A stretch of 64,000 nucleotides of DNA, taken from an uncultured Faecalibacterium sp. (GTDB taxonomy: Bacteria; Bacillota; Clostridia; Oscillospirales; Ruminococcaceae). The DNA lies in NCBI GenBank assembly GCA_934533135.1, contig CAKTBG010000002.1, positions 1 through 64,000 of the forward strand, written 5' to 3'. The position numbers and the translations under genes were made by a program. Position 1 is the stretch's first letter, and each line of letters starts with the position of its first letter. Below, piece by piece: positions 1 to 7,058 of this stretch. The notes beneath the pieces are model-generated. The model was not told the origin of the DNA. It saw only the letters and a list, made by a program, of their open reading frames with translations, and did not search any database.

Positions 1-72
1 CCCCTTAAGGGGCTTTGCTAGTATTATGCCCTTCTAGGGCTTACTCAAGCCACCGGCTCAGCCGGTGGTTTT
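1..72. repeat. Cluster of three short palindromes, possible IS200/IS605 end remnant
   Basis: Three palindromes follow one another: CCCCTTAAGGGG at 1-12, GCCC-TTCTA-GGGC at 28-40, and CCACCGGC-TCA-GCCGGTGG at 50-68 followed by TTTT. The last also works as a terminator-like hairpin in the plus direction and lies just beyond the 3' end of the minus-strand methyltransferase gene. Subterminal hairpins of this type are typical of IS200/IS605 elements, but no transposase is present in the window. The origin is inference. Confidence 0.45.
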
Positions 73-81
73 GACTGTGGG

Positions 82-1731
82 TCAAAGCATCTTAAAATAT
101 TTCAGCGCATCCCTTATGGCCGCTTCCTTCTCCGGCGGACACTGGGGCTGCTTTGCGTTTTCGGACTTCGCCTTATGGTGATTCTCTCGTACCTCCAGAC
201 CACATTTCTGCTTGACCTGCGAGATATACAGGGAAGATACCTTCAGTCCGGTCTGTTCCAACACACGGGCCTTGATTTCGGGATAGGTCGCACCTTTCTG
301 CAATCCGGAGGTATCCATGCCCTCCAAAGAGAACTCTACACGGACTTTTTTGGAGTCGATCTCGCCCTTGGAAAGTGCAATGACGCATTCGACATGCTTC
401 GTCCTCGGGAAGAGATCCACTGGCTGGACTTTCTCTGCATGGTAGCCGTGGGCTTCGAGCCACTTGGCGTCGCGGGCGGCGGTGGAAGGGTTGCAGCTGA
501 CGTAGACGACCCGGCGGGGAGACATTTTGACGACGGCAGACAGGGTGGCTTCGTCACAGCCCTTGCGGGGCGGGTCGAGGATGATGACGTCGGGGTGCAG
601 ACCCTCGGCGGCAAGCTGGGTCGCAGCCTGCCCCGCATCGGCGCAGAAGAAGCGGCTCTTGGCGGCGACAGCGTCGCCCATCCGGGCGGCATTGGCCTTC
701 GCACTGTCGATGGCTTCGGGTACGATCTCGACACCGATCAGCTCCCGGCAGGAATCCACCATCGACAGGCCGATGGTGCCCATCCCGCAGTAGAGATCCA
801 GCAGCAGATCGTTGGGGGTGAGCTGGGCGTAATCGGCGGCGATGCGGTAAAGCTGCTCCGCAGCGAGGGTGTTGACCTGATAGAAGGACAACGGCCCGAG
901 CCGAACCGGAACGCCCTGCAAGGTGTCTTCGATGAATCCGGGGCCGTACAGGGAAAGCGTTTCATGGCCGAGGATCACATTGGTGTCCTTGGCGTTGACA
1001 TTCAGGAGGATGGTGGTGATCTCCGGGAACTGCGCACAGAGCTGCTGCACCAGCTCGTCGGAATGGGGGATCTTGGGGCGGGTACAGACCAGACAGACCA
1101 TGATCTGGCCGCTGTGTACACCCCGCCGCAGGAAGATGTGACGGACAAGCCCCTTGCCGCTCTGCTCGTCGTAGGGCTGGATGCAGTGCGCGTCGAAGAA
1201 GGCACACAGCGTGTTGCCGATCGCATTCAAAAGGCTGGGCTGAAGCTTGCAGTCCGGGCAGGGAACGATCCGGTGGGTGCGGCCTGCGTAGAAACCGATG
1301 CAGGGCTTGCTGGTCTTATCCCGCCCCACCGGGAACTGCACCTTGTTGCGGTAGCGGTCCACTTCGGGGGAAGCAAGGGCAGGCAGGATGGGAACCTCCA
1401 GCCCGCCAATCCGCCGGAACGCGTCGGTCACGTTGTCCTGCTTGGCGGAAAGCTCCGCTTCGTACCGGAGATGGCGCAGGCTGCAGCCGCCGCAGGGCCC
1501 GGCCGCCGGACAATCCACCGGGATGCGGTCGGGCGAGGGGGTCAGCAGCTCGTCCAGAATGCCGAAGGCATACCGGCCGCAGTCCTTGACGATCCTGACC
1601 CGGGCAGTGTCGCCGGGGGCCGTACCCGGGATGAAGACCGCCTCGCCGTCTTCCGAATGGGTGACGCCGCTGCCGTCGTTGGACAGCCGCTCGATCTGCA
1701 GGTTCAGCAGTTGATTTTTCTGTAAGGGCAT
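82..1731 (-). CDS. rlmD: 23S rRNA (uracil-5-)-methyltransferase, RlmD/RumA (TrmA) family, with C-terminal extension
   Basis: SAM-dependent m5U methyltransferase of 549 aa acting on 23S rRNA. An N-terminal TRAM-like domain covers residues 1-60. The 4Fe-4S cysteines are C74, C80, C83 and C161. The SAM loop LDLYCGMGTIGLSM lies near 311-324, DPPRKG near 386, and the nucleophile is C413 in VSCNPS, with the general base E449 in HVECV. Family members usually end near 455-460; here about 90 further residues (458-549) look like a small lysine-rich DNA/RNA-binding domain (YPEIKARV, SSLYISQVK). AAGGAGA sits 9 nt before the ATG. Which uridine (747, 1939 or both) is modified cannot be read from sequence. 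The family call is firm. Confidence 0.93.
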   Translation of the reverse strand: MPLQKNQLLNLQIERLSNDGSGVTHSEDGEAVFIPGTAPGDTARVRIVKDCGRYAFGILDELLTPSPDRIPVDCPAAGPCGGCSLRHLRYEAELSAKQDNVTDAFRRIGGLEVPILPALASPEVDRYRNKVQFPVGRDKTSKPCIGFYAGRTHRIVPCPDCKLQPSLLNAIGNTLCAFFDAHCIQPYDEQSGKGLVRHIFLRRGVHSGQIMVCLVCTRPKIPHSDELVQQLCAQFPEITTILLNVNAKDTNVILGHETLSLYGPGFIEDTLQGVPVRLGPLSFYQVNTLAAEQLYRIAADYAQLTPNDLLLDLYCGMGTIGLSMVDSCRELIGVEIVPEAIDSAKANAARMGDAVAAKSRFFCADAGQAATQLAAEGLHPDVIILDPPRKGCDEATLSAVVKMSPRRVVYVSCNPSTAARDAKWLEAHGYHAEKVQPVDLFPRTKHVECVIALSKGEIDSKKVRVEFSLEGMDTSGLQKGATYPEIKARVLEQTGLKVSSLYISQVKQKCGLEVRENHHKAKSENAKQPQCPPEKEAAIRDALKYFKML

Positions 1732-1746
1732 GGGTCACGATTCTCC

Positions 1747-2598
1747 TTATTTGTTCGCCGGATCGCTGCCGGTCTGGGATGCGATATACTTGCTCGGGGG
1801 TACGCCCTTGGCGCGCTTGAAGACCCGCGAGAAATAGAACTGGTCGAAGAAGCCTACCGAGACGGCGACTTCAGCGATCGAAAGGTTGCCGGCCCGCAGC
1901 AGCTTGCAGGCCTCGTTGATCCGGTACTCCGTCAGGTAGTCGATGGGGCTTTTGCCGACATTCAGCATGAACACCCGGTAGAGATGGCTGCGGGAAACGC
2001 CCACGCTCTTGGCCACATCGTCGATGGAAATGTCGTGGGAATAATTGAACTGGATGTACTTGATCGCGTTCAGGACGTATTGGCTGGACGAAGAGGTGCT
2101 GTGGGGCTTGGCCTCGTTGGTCTCCCGCATCAGAGCCGAGATGAAGAGATACAGATAGCCGACCATGGCGGCTTCGTCCTGCGGGTGCAGCCCGCGGGAG
2201 GAGTAGATGTTGTTCAGCGCAGTGCGCATCTCTTCGAGGTTGTGGGTGCGGTGGACGGGGGCGGCATCGGTAAAGGGCAGCTGTGCAGCCAGCTTGTGGG
2301 CGCAGGCACCGTTGAAGCCGACCCAGCTGTACTCCCACGGGTGAACTTCGTCGGCGGTGTAGCGGATCAGCTGATTGGGGCGGGCAAAAAAGAGATCTCC
2401 GGGTGCGACCGGGAAGGTCTTGCCGCCGACCTCGAAGATGCCTTTGCCGGAAACCACAAGGTGGATCAGATAGTGGTCGCGGATGCCGGGACCCCAAGTC
2501 TGGCTGGGGGCGCAGCGTTCGAGACCGCAGTTGAAGATGGACAGCTCGATGTTGTTGGTATAGTTCTGTTTAAACGACTGCTTATAGACGTCCGCCAT
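1747..2598 (-). CDS. AraC-family transcriptional regulator
   Basis: Cytoplasmic activator of 283 aa with an N-terminal cupin-like sensor half (about 20-150; VAPGDLFFARP) and two C-terminal helix-turn-helix motifs (about 185-275). The second contains IAEVAVSVGFFDQFYFSRVF, the typical AraC signature. The start at 2598 is chosen over an in-frame upstream ATG because AGGAGG precedes it by 8 nt. The gene lies 15 bp upstream of the methyltransferase gene on the same strand and diverges from the galactokinase-like gene across about 210 bp holding promoters for both. The natural inference is sugar-responsive control of that kinase. The inducer is unknown. Confidence 0.9.
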   Translation of the reverse strand: MADVYKQSFKQNYTNNIELSIFNCGLERCAPSQTWGPGIRDHYLIHLVVSGKGIFEVGGKTFPVAPGDLFFARPNQLIRYTADEVHPWEYSWVGFNGACAHKLAAQLPFTDAAPVHRTHNLEEMRTALNNIYSSRGLHPQDEAAMVGYLYLFISALMRETNEAKPHSTSSSSQYVLNAIKYIQFNYSHDISIDDVAKSVGVSRSHLYRVFMLNVGKSPIDYLTEYRINEACKLLRAGNLSIAEVAVSVGFFDQFYFSRVFKRAKGVPPSKYIASQTGSDPANK

Positions 2599-2633
2599 GA
2601 TAAAATCCTCCTGCCGGTCAGTTTGATAAGGCC

Positions 2634-2663
2634 AGTATACCACACCTGCCTCTGCAAATTCAA
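2634..2663 (-). promoter_or_regulatory. Promoter of the AraC gene
   Basis: On the minus strand, TTGAAT (2658-2663), an 18-bp spacer and TATACT (2634-2639) lie about 35 bp before the AraC start. It is back to back with the kinase promoter. Confidence 0.6.
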
Positions 2664-2724
2664 CAAAAGTACATTTTATTCTTTGTTCCGGACACCAAAT
2701 TTTTCTTTTTTTCTACAATTAAAT

Positions 2725-2753
2725 TGCAAATGGATCGTTTGTGCATTACAATG
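2725..2753 (+). promoter_or_regulatory. Promoter of the galactokinase-like gene
   Basis: TTGCAA (2725-2730), a 17-bp spacer and TACAAT (2748-2753). It sits in an AT-rich patch in the divergent region shared with the AraC gene, as expected if AraC acts here. Confidence 0.65.
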
Positions 2754-2811
2754 GTCGTATCAAACCGGCGCGTTTTGTGGAGAGATCCTAGTTTGGGTGG
2801 GAGGAATGACG

Positions 2812-4104
2812 ATGGCAACCAGCACGCAACTCCGGCAGGCGATCTTGGATGGGCAGTGGGATGAGCAGCTGCGGCGGCTGTACGGCCGGGAGGACGCAGT
2901 TCTGGCACGGCAGAAGCTGCGCTATGCGGCGGCGTTGGAGCAGTTTGAGCAGTATTACGGCCCGGGGCAGCAGGTGCGGATCTACTCGGCACCGGGTCGG
3001 GCCGAACTGGGCGGCAACCACACCGATCATCAGCACGGCTATGGGCTGGCGGCGGCGGTCACGCTGGATCTGATCGCGGTGGCATCGCCCAGCGATGACG
3101 GCTTCATCCGGGTCAAATCCCGGGGGTTCAACAAGCTGGACGTGATCGACCTGAGTGAGGCCGAACCGCAGCAGGGGGAGAGTACCCATTCCGCCAGCCT
3201 GATCCGGGGCATCGCCGAGGGCTTCCGCGCCGCCGGAAAAGCGATCGGCGGCTTTGACGCTTACACCGCCAGCGATGTGCTGCGGGGGTCGGGTCTGTCC
3301 AGTTCCGCGGCGTTTGAGATGGGGATGGCGGTCATCCTCAACGACGCATTTGGCTGCGGCTGTTCGGCTCCGGAGCTGGCAAAGATCTGTCAGTATGCCG
3401 AAAACACCTACTTCGGCAAACCCAGTGGCCTGCTGGATCAGCTGACCAGCGCGGTGGGCGGGGTGATCTTTGCCGACTTTGCAAATCCGAAGGAGCCGGT
3501 CATTGAGAAGATCCATGCGGATGGTCTGCTCCCGGCGGGGATGACCCTCTGCGTGACCGACACCCGCGGCAGCCACAGCGAGCTGACCGGCGAGTTTTCG
3601 GCCATCCGGCAGGAGATGGAGGCCGCAGCCCGCTGTCTGGGGCAGAGCGTTCTGGGGCAGGTGGCCGAAGCGGACTTCTGGGCGGCTCTGCCTGCGGTGC
3701 GTGCGGCCTGCGGAGACCGCGCAGCCCTGCGTGCCATCCATTATTTTGCCGAGAACGCCCGGACGCTGGCAGAAAAACGGGCGTTGCAGTCCGGCGATTT
3801 CCCCGGATTTCTGCAGCGGGTGCGGGAAAGCGGACATTCGTCGTTTGAGTACTGTCAGAACGTCTACTGCTCCACAGACCCGCGGCATCAGGGGCTTTCG
3901 GTGGCGTTGGCGGTCAGCCAGAGCATCCTTGCCGGCAGCAGCGGCGCATGGCGGATGCAGGGCGGCGGCTTTGCCGGCACCATTCAGGCCTTTGTTCCGG
4001 CCGATCGTTTGGAAGCTTACTACGCCGCCATCGAAGCGGTGTTCGGGGCGGGGAGCTGCTATCGGCTCCGCCTCCGGGAGCAGGGAGCAGAGAGAATCAT
4101 TTGA
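2812..4104 (+). CDS. galK: Galactokinase-family sugar kinase (GHMP)
   Basis: ATP-dependent sugar-1-kinase of 430 aa, probably phosphorylating galactose for the Leloir pathway. The sugar-binding signature near 62-74 reads GRAELGGNHTDHQHG and the GHMP ATP loop at 157-169 reads LRGSGLSSSAAFE. GLLDQLTSAVGG carries the expected catalytic Asp, and a glycine-rich MQGGGFAGT lies near the C-terminus. The first signature departs from the usual GRVNLIGEHTDY (Glu for Asn, Gly-Gly-Asn for Ile-Gly-Glu), so sugar specificity may differ. The ATG at 2812 is preferred over 2806 because GGGAGGA ends 6 nt before it. No galT or galE is adjacent. The gene stands alone opposite AraC. Confidence 0.87.
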   Translation: MATSTQLRQAILDGQWDEQLRRLYGREDAVLARQKLRYAAALEQFEQYYGPGQQVRIYSAPGRAELGGNHTDHQHGYGLAAAVTLDLIAVASPSDDGFIRVKSRGFNKLDVIDLSEAEPQQGESTHSASLIRGIAEGFRAAGKAIGGFDAYTASDVLRGSGLSSSAAFEMGMAVILNDAFGCGCSAPELAKICQYAENTYFGKPSGLLDQLTSAVGGVIFADFANPKEPVIEKIHADGLLPAGMTLCVTDTRGSHSELTGEFSAIRQEMEAAARCLGQSVLGQVAEADFWAALPAVRAACGDRAALRAIHYFAENARTLAEKRALQSGDFPGFLQRVRESGHSSFEYCQNVYCSTDPRHQGLSVALAVSQSILAGSSGAWRMQGGGFAGTIQAFVPADRLEAYYAAIEAVFGAGSCYRLRLREQGAERII

Positions 4105-4111
4105 AGCAGGC

Positions 4112-4316
4112 TTGCCCTCTCCGTCATTGCTTCGCAATGCCACCTTGTCCTCCCTTTGTCGCTCACGCGACATCTCCCTCCGGCCGGAGGGAGTCTTTCA
4201 AAGGGAGAGGCAAGTCTTGGCTCTCCCTTCGGGAGAGCTGGCGAGCGAAGCGAGACTGAGAGGGCAATCCCGTTAACGGAGAGGGCAAGCCCGTTAACGG
4301 AGAGGGCAAGCCCATT
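4112..4316. repeat. Mosaic intergenic palindromic repeat (copy 1) with 21-bp tandem units
   Basis: The element is a string of hairpins bounded by GCCCTCTCCGTCA...and GACTGAGAGGGC. Inner stems include CATTGC/GCAATG, CTCCCT/AGGGAG, and CTCTCCC-TTC-GGGAGAG. It ends in a 21-bp tandem unit (CCGTTAACGGAGAGGGCAAG) repeated about 2.5 times and containing GTTAAC. Related strings occur at 11622-11726, 34556-34650 and 43934-44171. No reading frame in it is credible. Confidence 0.7.
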
Positions 4317-4317
4317 A

Positions 4318-4360
4318 CAAAAAACCGGCACAGCGAATCAAAATCGCTGTGCCGGTTTTG
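4318..4360. terminator. Bidirectional intrinsic terminator
   Basis: AAAACCGGCACAGCGA and TCGCTGTGCCGGTTTT pair as a 16-bp stem around a 7-nt loop, with A and T runs at the two ends. It sits after the double-glycine-leader genes on the minus strand and after the kinase/repeat on the plus strand. Confidence 0.85.
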
Positions 4361-4378
4361 TCATCGTGGGTTTTGGGG

Positions 4379-4708
4379 TCAGATGCCGCGTTCCTGCTGC
4401 TTTTTGCGGATCCCGTCGGTGTAACTCTGGAGAGCGTCCAGCGTATCATCCCGGACACCGAACCAGTTGGAAATGTTGTTGTAGACATTCTCGAAGAAGT
4501 TGTAACCGGCCACTGCGACCTTGAACAGCAGGGTGGGCACAAAGGTGATCGAAAGAGAGATCAGACCGCCTCCGAGGAAGAAGTCGTCGAGGTGGAGATT
4601 GTCTTTAAAGTTGGTCCATGCATCCTGAAGCTCGCCGCCGCCGATCACCAGCCGCTGCTCCTCTTCGGGGATCTGTGCATAGGATGCAGGCAGATGCAGG
4701 TTTTTCAT
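4379..4708 (-). CDS. Small protein with double-glycine (bacteriocin-type) leader
   Basis: Function not recognised; 109 aa. Residues 6-24 read LPASYAQIPEEEQRLVIGG, a leader-like segment ending in Gly-Gly. It matches, position for position, residues 11-29 of the neighbouring upstream protein. The remaining 85 residues hold a hydrophobic stretch near 43-75 (FFLGGGLISLSITFVPTLLF), an aromatic/Asn segment, and a charged tail. A GG leader with an acidic EEE motif is typical of peptides cleaved and exported by peptidase-containing ABC transporters; none is adjacent. AAAGGAGCC lies 6 nt before the ATG. It follows its sister gene by 60 nt. Possibly a bacteriocin-like, signalling or membrane-associated secreted peptide. 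Confidence 0.7.
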   Translation of the reverse strand: MKNLHLPASYAQIPEEEQRLVIGGGELQDAWTNFKDNLHLDDFFLGGGLISLSITFVPTLLFKVAVAGYNFFENVYNNISNWFGVRDDTLDALQSYTDGIRKKQQERGI

Positions 4709-4730
4709 AAATGGCTCCTTTCAGTTCTCG

Positions 4731-4750
4731 TTTTTTTTTGGGGGGGGGGG
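4731..4750. repeat. T9G11 homopolymer tract between the two leader-peptide genes
   Basis: Nine T (4731-4739) followed by eleven G (4740-4750). On the coding (minus) strand this reads C11A9 and lies 22-42 nt upstream of the 109-aa gene's ATG. Tracts of this length are prone to slippage. Their place between genes would change promoter or leader spacing and would not shift a reading frame. Confidence 0.85.
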
Positions 4751-4768
4751 AAGATCCGGCACGCGCCA

Positions 4769-5233
4769 TCAGGCTGCCCCGGCAGGCGTGGGGATCAGTT
4801 GGGGAGTCATGCTCTGTTCGTAGGCTGTCTTCAGGTCATTGTACAGCGAGACCGCTGCATAATAGATGTTGACCGCCTGCACGTAGAGATAATACCCGGC
4901 AAATCCACCGGCTACGACCGTGGCCACCCGGCCGAAGGTGCCCTGATTTTTCCAGAAATACTGGACGGCACCCTTGGTGCTCAGGCCGTCGGCCCGTGCT
5001 GCCTGAAGGCCGTTGACGGCATTGGTAAAGGCAGCCTGCCCCAGCAGACGAATGTAGTTGACCACGACATTGGTGCAGAAGGCCAGCACCTGCTGTTGGT
5101 CAATGTTGACTGTGACCTGATATTTGCCGACATTGAACGTAAAGGCACCGCCTTCGATGTAAACCATTTCCTCCTCGGCAACGACCGCATAGGCTGCAGG
5201 GAACCGCATGGGATTCTGGCAGGTATATTCCAT
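4769..5233 (-). CDS. Protein with double-glycine (bacteriocin-type) leader, larger paralogue
   Basis: Function not recognised; 154 aa. Residues 11-29 read FPAAYAVVAEEEMVYIEGG and align without gaps with the leader of the 109-aa gene downstream. After Gly29 there are about 125 residues, including a Gly/Ala/aromatic hydrophobic segment (about 98-125, VATVVAGGFAGYYLYVQAV) that could insert in a membrane. The start is placed at 5233 because AAAGGAGT precedes it by 9 nt; the longer upstream frame has no ribosome site and covers the promoter. It is first of a likely two-gene transcript starting at 5291-5319 and ending at 4318-4360. No processing transporter is adjacent. Confidence 0.7.
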   Translation of the reverse strand: MEYTCQNPMRFPAAYAVVAEEEMVYIEGGAFTFNVGKYQVTVNIDQQQVLAFCTNVVVNYIRLLGQAAFTNAVNGLQAARADGLSTKGAVQYFWKNQGTFGRVATVVAGGFAGYYLYVQAVNIYYAAVSLYNDLKTAYEQSMTPQLIPTPAGAA

Positions 5234-5290
5234 GGTGGAAAGACTCCTTTCACTCAGTACTCCGCCGGAAGCGGAGATCGGGTTACCTGA

Positions 5291-5319
5291 ATTATAACAC
5301 AATCCCGGAAAAACGACAA
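5291..5319 (-). promoter_or_regulatory. Promoter of the double-glycine-leader gene pair
   Basis: On the minus strand, TTGTCG (5314-5319), an exact 17-bp spacer and a consensus TATAAT (5291-5296). The start codon lies 58 bp downstream. Confidence 0.75.
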
Positions 5320-5469
5320 GAGAGCGTGGAAACACTGGGTTTGTGCAGCCTGTGAAAAAACTGTGAAGGAACGCAAGAAAAGAAACGAAACCACGCAGGA
5401 AACGCGGCGGAGCCCCGCACAGGCGGCTGTGAAAAAATGTTGTGTGTGAAATTTGCCTGCACACCAAGA

Positions 5470-5526
5470 AAAACAGCAGCAGAGATCCGGCACAGAGGAG
5501 AACGGCCGGGATCACTGCTGCTGTTT
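5470..5526 (-). terminator. Intrinsic terminator of the maltodextrin operon
   Basis: Arms AAAACAGCAGCAG (5470-5482) and CTGCTGCTGTTTT (5514-5526), with an inner GATCCGG/CCGGGATC pairing, form a long hairpin just past the malQ stop codon. The U-run is on the minus-strand transcript. Confidence 0.8.
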
Positions 5527-5554
5527 TCAGATGAAAAAGGAGAAAGTGGGAAAC

Positions 5555-7045
5555 TCAGGTGGAGGATGGCTCCTCGGCGGCGGCCGGTGCCCGGTCGTAC
5601 AGAACGGTCAGGGCAGCGATGTGACGGCTCAGATCAATGGAGAGGGGCTTTGTCAGCCGCCACTGCCAGTTGGAGCCGGAGGTGCTGGGCGTGTTGATCC
5701 GGGCGTCCTCGCCCAGATGGAGCCAGTCGGCCAGCGGAATGATGGCCATGTCCGACACGCTGGACAGGCAGGCACAGATCATCGCTTCGGTCAGATCCTC
5801 GGGGGTACAGCGCAGATACCGGCAGGCGTAGGCCACATCCTCGGGGCTGGCGTTTTTCCGCCAGCCTTCGGTGGTCACGTTGTCGTGGGTGCCGGTGTAG
5901 ACGACGCTGTTCCGGGTGTAGGTGTAGGGCAGATAATTGCCCGACTCCCGGCTGTCAAACGCAAACTGCATGATCTTCATGCCCGGGTAGCCGCTGGCTG
6001 TCAGCATCGCTTTGACTTCCGGGGTCAGATAGCCCAGATCCTCGGCAATGATGCCGCCTTCGCCCAAGGCTTCGTGCATGGCGTTGATGAAGGCGCGGTC
6101 GGGGCCTTTGACCCACTTGCCGCCTGCCGCCGTCTTGTTGGAAGCCGGGATGGAGTAGTAGCTCTCAAAGCCGCGGAAATGGTCGATGCGTACCACATCG
6201 TAGATCGCGGTGGCGTGCTGCATCCGGCGTTTCCACCATGCAAAGCCCTCGGCCTCATGGCGGGGCCAGTCGTAGAGCGGGTTGCCCCAGAGCTGGCCAT
6301 CGGCTGCAAAGGCATCCGGCGGACACCCGGCCACCTGCGTCAGGTGTACCTTGCCGTCGGTCTGGAACAATTCCGGCCGGGTCCACAGGTCGCTGGAATC
6401 GGGGCTGACGTAGATGGGGATGTCTCCCACCAACAGGATGCCCTTGCGGTTGGCGTAGTCCTTCAGCGCGTTCCACTGGGTGTAGAAGAAGAACTGGATC
6501 GCCTTGAAGTAGCCGATCGGCTCGGCCAGCCGCTCCTTCGCGGCAGCGAGAGCCGCAGGCTCCCGGGTGCGCAGATCGTCCGGCCAGTCGCCGAGACCGG
6601 CCTGATGCTGCTCGGCCTTGACCGCCATAAAGAGGGCGTAATCGTCCAGCCAGAAGCTCTGCGCCTGACAGAACGCCGCGTACTCTGGGGTGGGGTCGGC
6701 CAGCAGCCGGTCGGCGGCCTTTTTCAGGAGGATCGGACGCTCGTTGTAGAGCGCGCCGTACTGGATGGGGCCGACGGGCAGAGCCGCAGGCACTTCGTCC
6801 TCGGTCAGCAGACCCTGCTCGGCCAGAATGCGGAAATCGACGAAATAGGGGTTGCCCGCAAAAGCGGAAAAGCTCTGGTACGGGCTGTCGCCGTAACCGG
6901 TGGGGCCGATGGGAAGGATCTGCCAGTAGGTCTGTCTGGCACTGGCCAGAAAATCCACGAAGCGGAAAGCTTCTTTTCCGAGCGTACCGATCCCGAACGG
7001 ACCGGGCAGGCTGAATACGGGCATCAAAATGCCGCTTGCACGCAT
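5555..7045 (-). CDS. malQ: 4-alpha-glucanotransferase (amylomaltase)
   Basis: GH77 enzyme of 496 aa that transfers alpha-1,4-glucan segments between maltodextrins in the cytoplasm. Visible family segments are SPYQSFSAFAGNPYF, GDIPIYVSPDSSDLW, VRIDHFRGFESYYSIP with the catalytic nucleophile Asp, IIAEDLGYLTPEV with the acid/base Glu, and the TGTHDN motif. The length matches bacterial amylomaltases. Start 7045 is set by AAGGAGG 8 nt upstream, 13 nt after the preceding permease gene. It is the last gene of the LacI, binding protein, permease, permease, malQ operon, so imported maltodextrin is the likely substrate. Confidence 0.95.
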   Translation of the reverse strand: MRASGILMPVFSLPGPFGIGTLGKEAFRFVDFLASARQTYWQILPIGPTGYGDSPYQSFSAFAGNPYFVDFRILAEQGLLTEDEVPAALPVGPIQYGALYNERPILLKKAADRLLADPTPEYAAFCQAQSFWLDDYALFMAVKAEQHQAGLGDWPDDLRTREPAALAAAKERLAEPIGYFKAIQFFFYTQWNALKDYANRKGILLVGDIPIYVSPDSSDLWTRPELFQTDGKVHLTQVAGCPPDAFAADGQLWGNPLYDWPRHEAEGFAWWKRRMQHATAIYDVVRIDHFRGFESYYSIPASNKTAAGGKWVKGPDRAFINAMHEALGEGGIIAEDLGYLTPEVKAMLTASGYPGMKIMQFAFDSRESGNYLPYTYTRNSVVYTGTHDNVTTEGWRKNASPEDVAYACRYLRCTPEDLTEAMICACLSSVSDMAIIPLADWLHLGEDARINTPSTSGSNWQWRLTKPLSIDLSRHIAALTVLYDRAPAAAEEPSST

Positions 7046-7058
7046 GATGATGGCCTCC

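Noticed and set aside
4112..4316. CRISPR-like interpretation of the repeated GGAGAGGGCAAGCCC units
   Set aside because: Units are adjacent with no unique spacers and no cas genes nearby.
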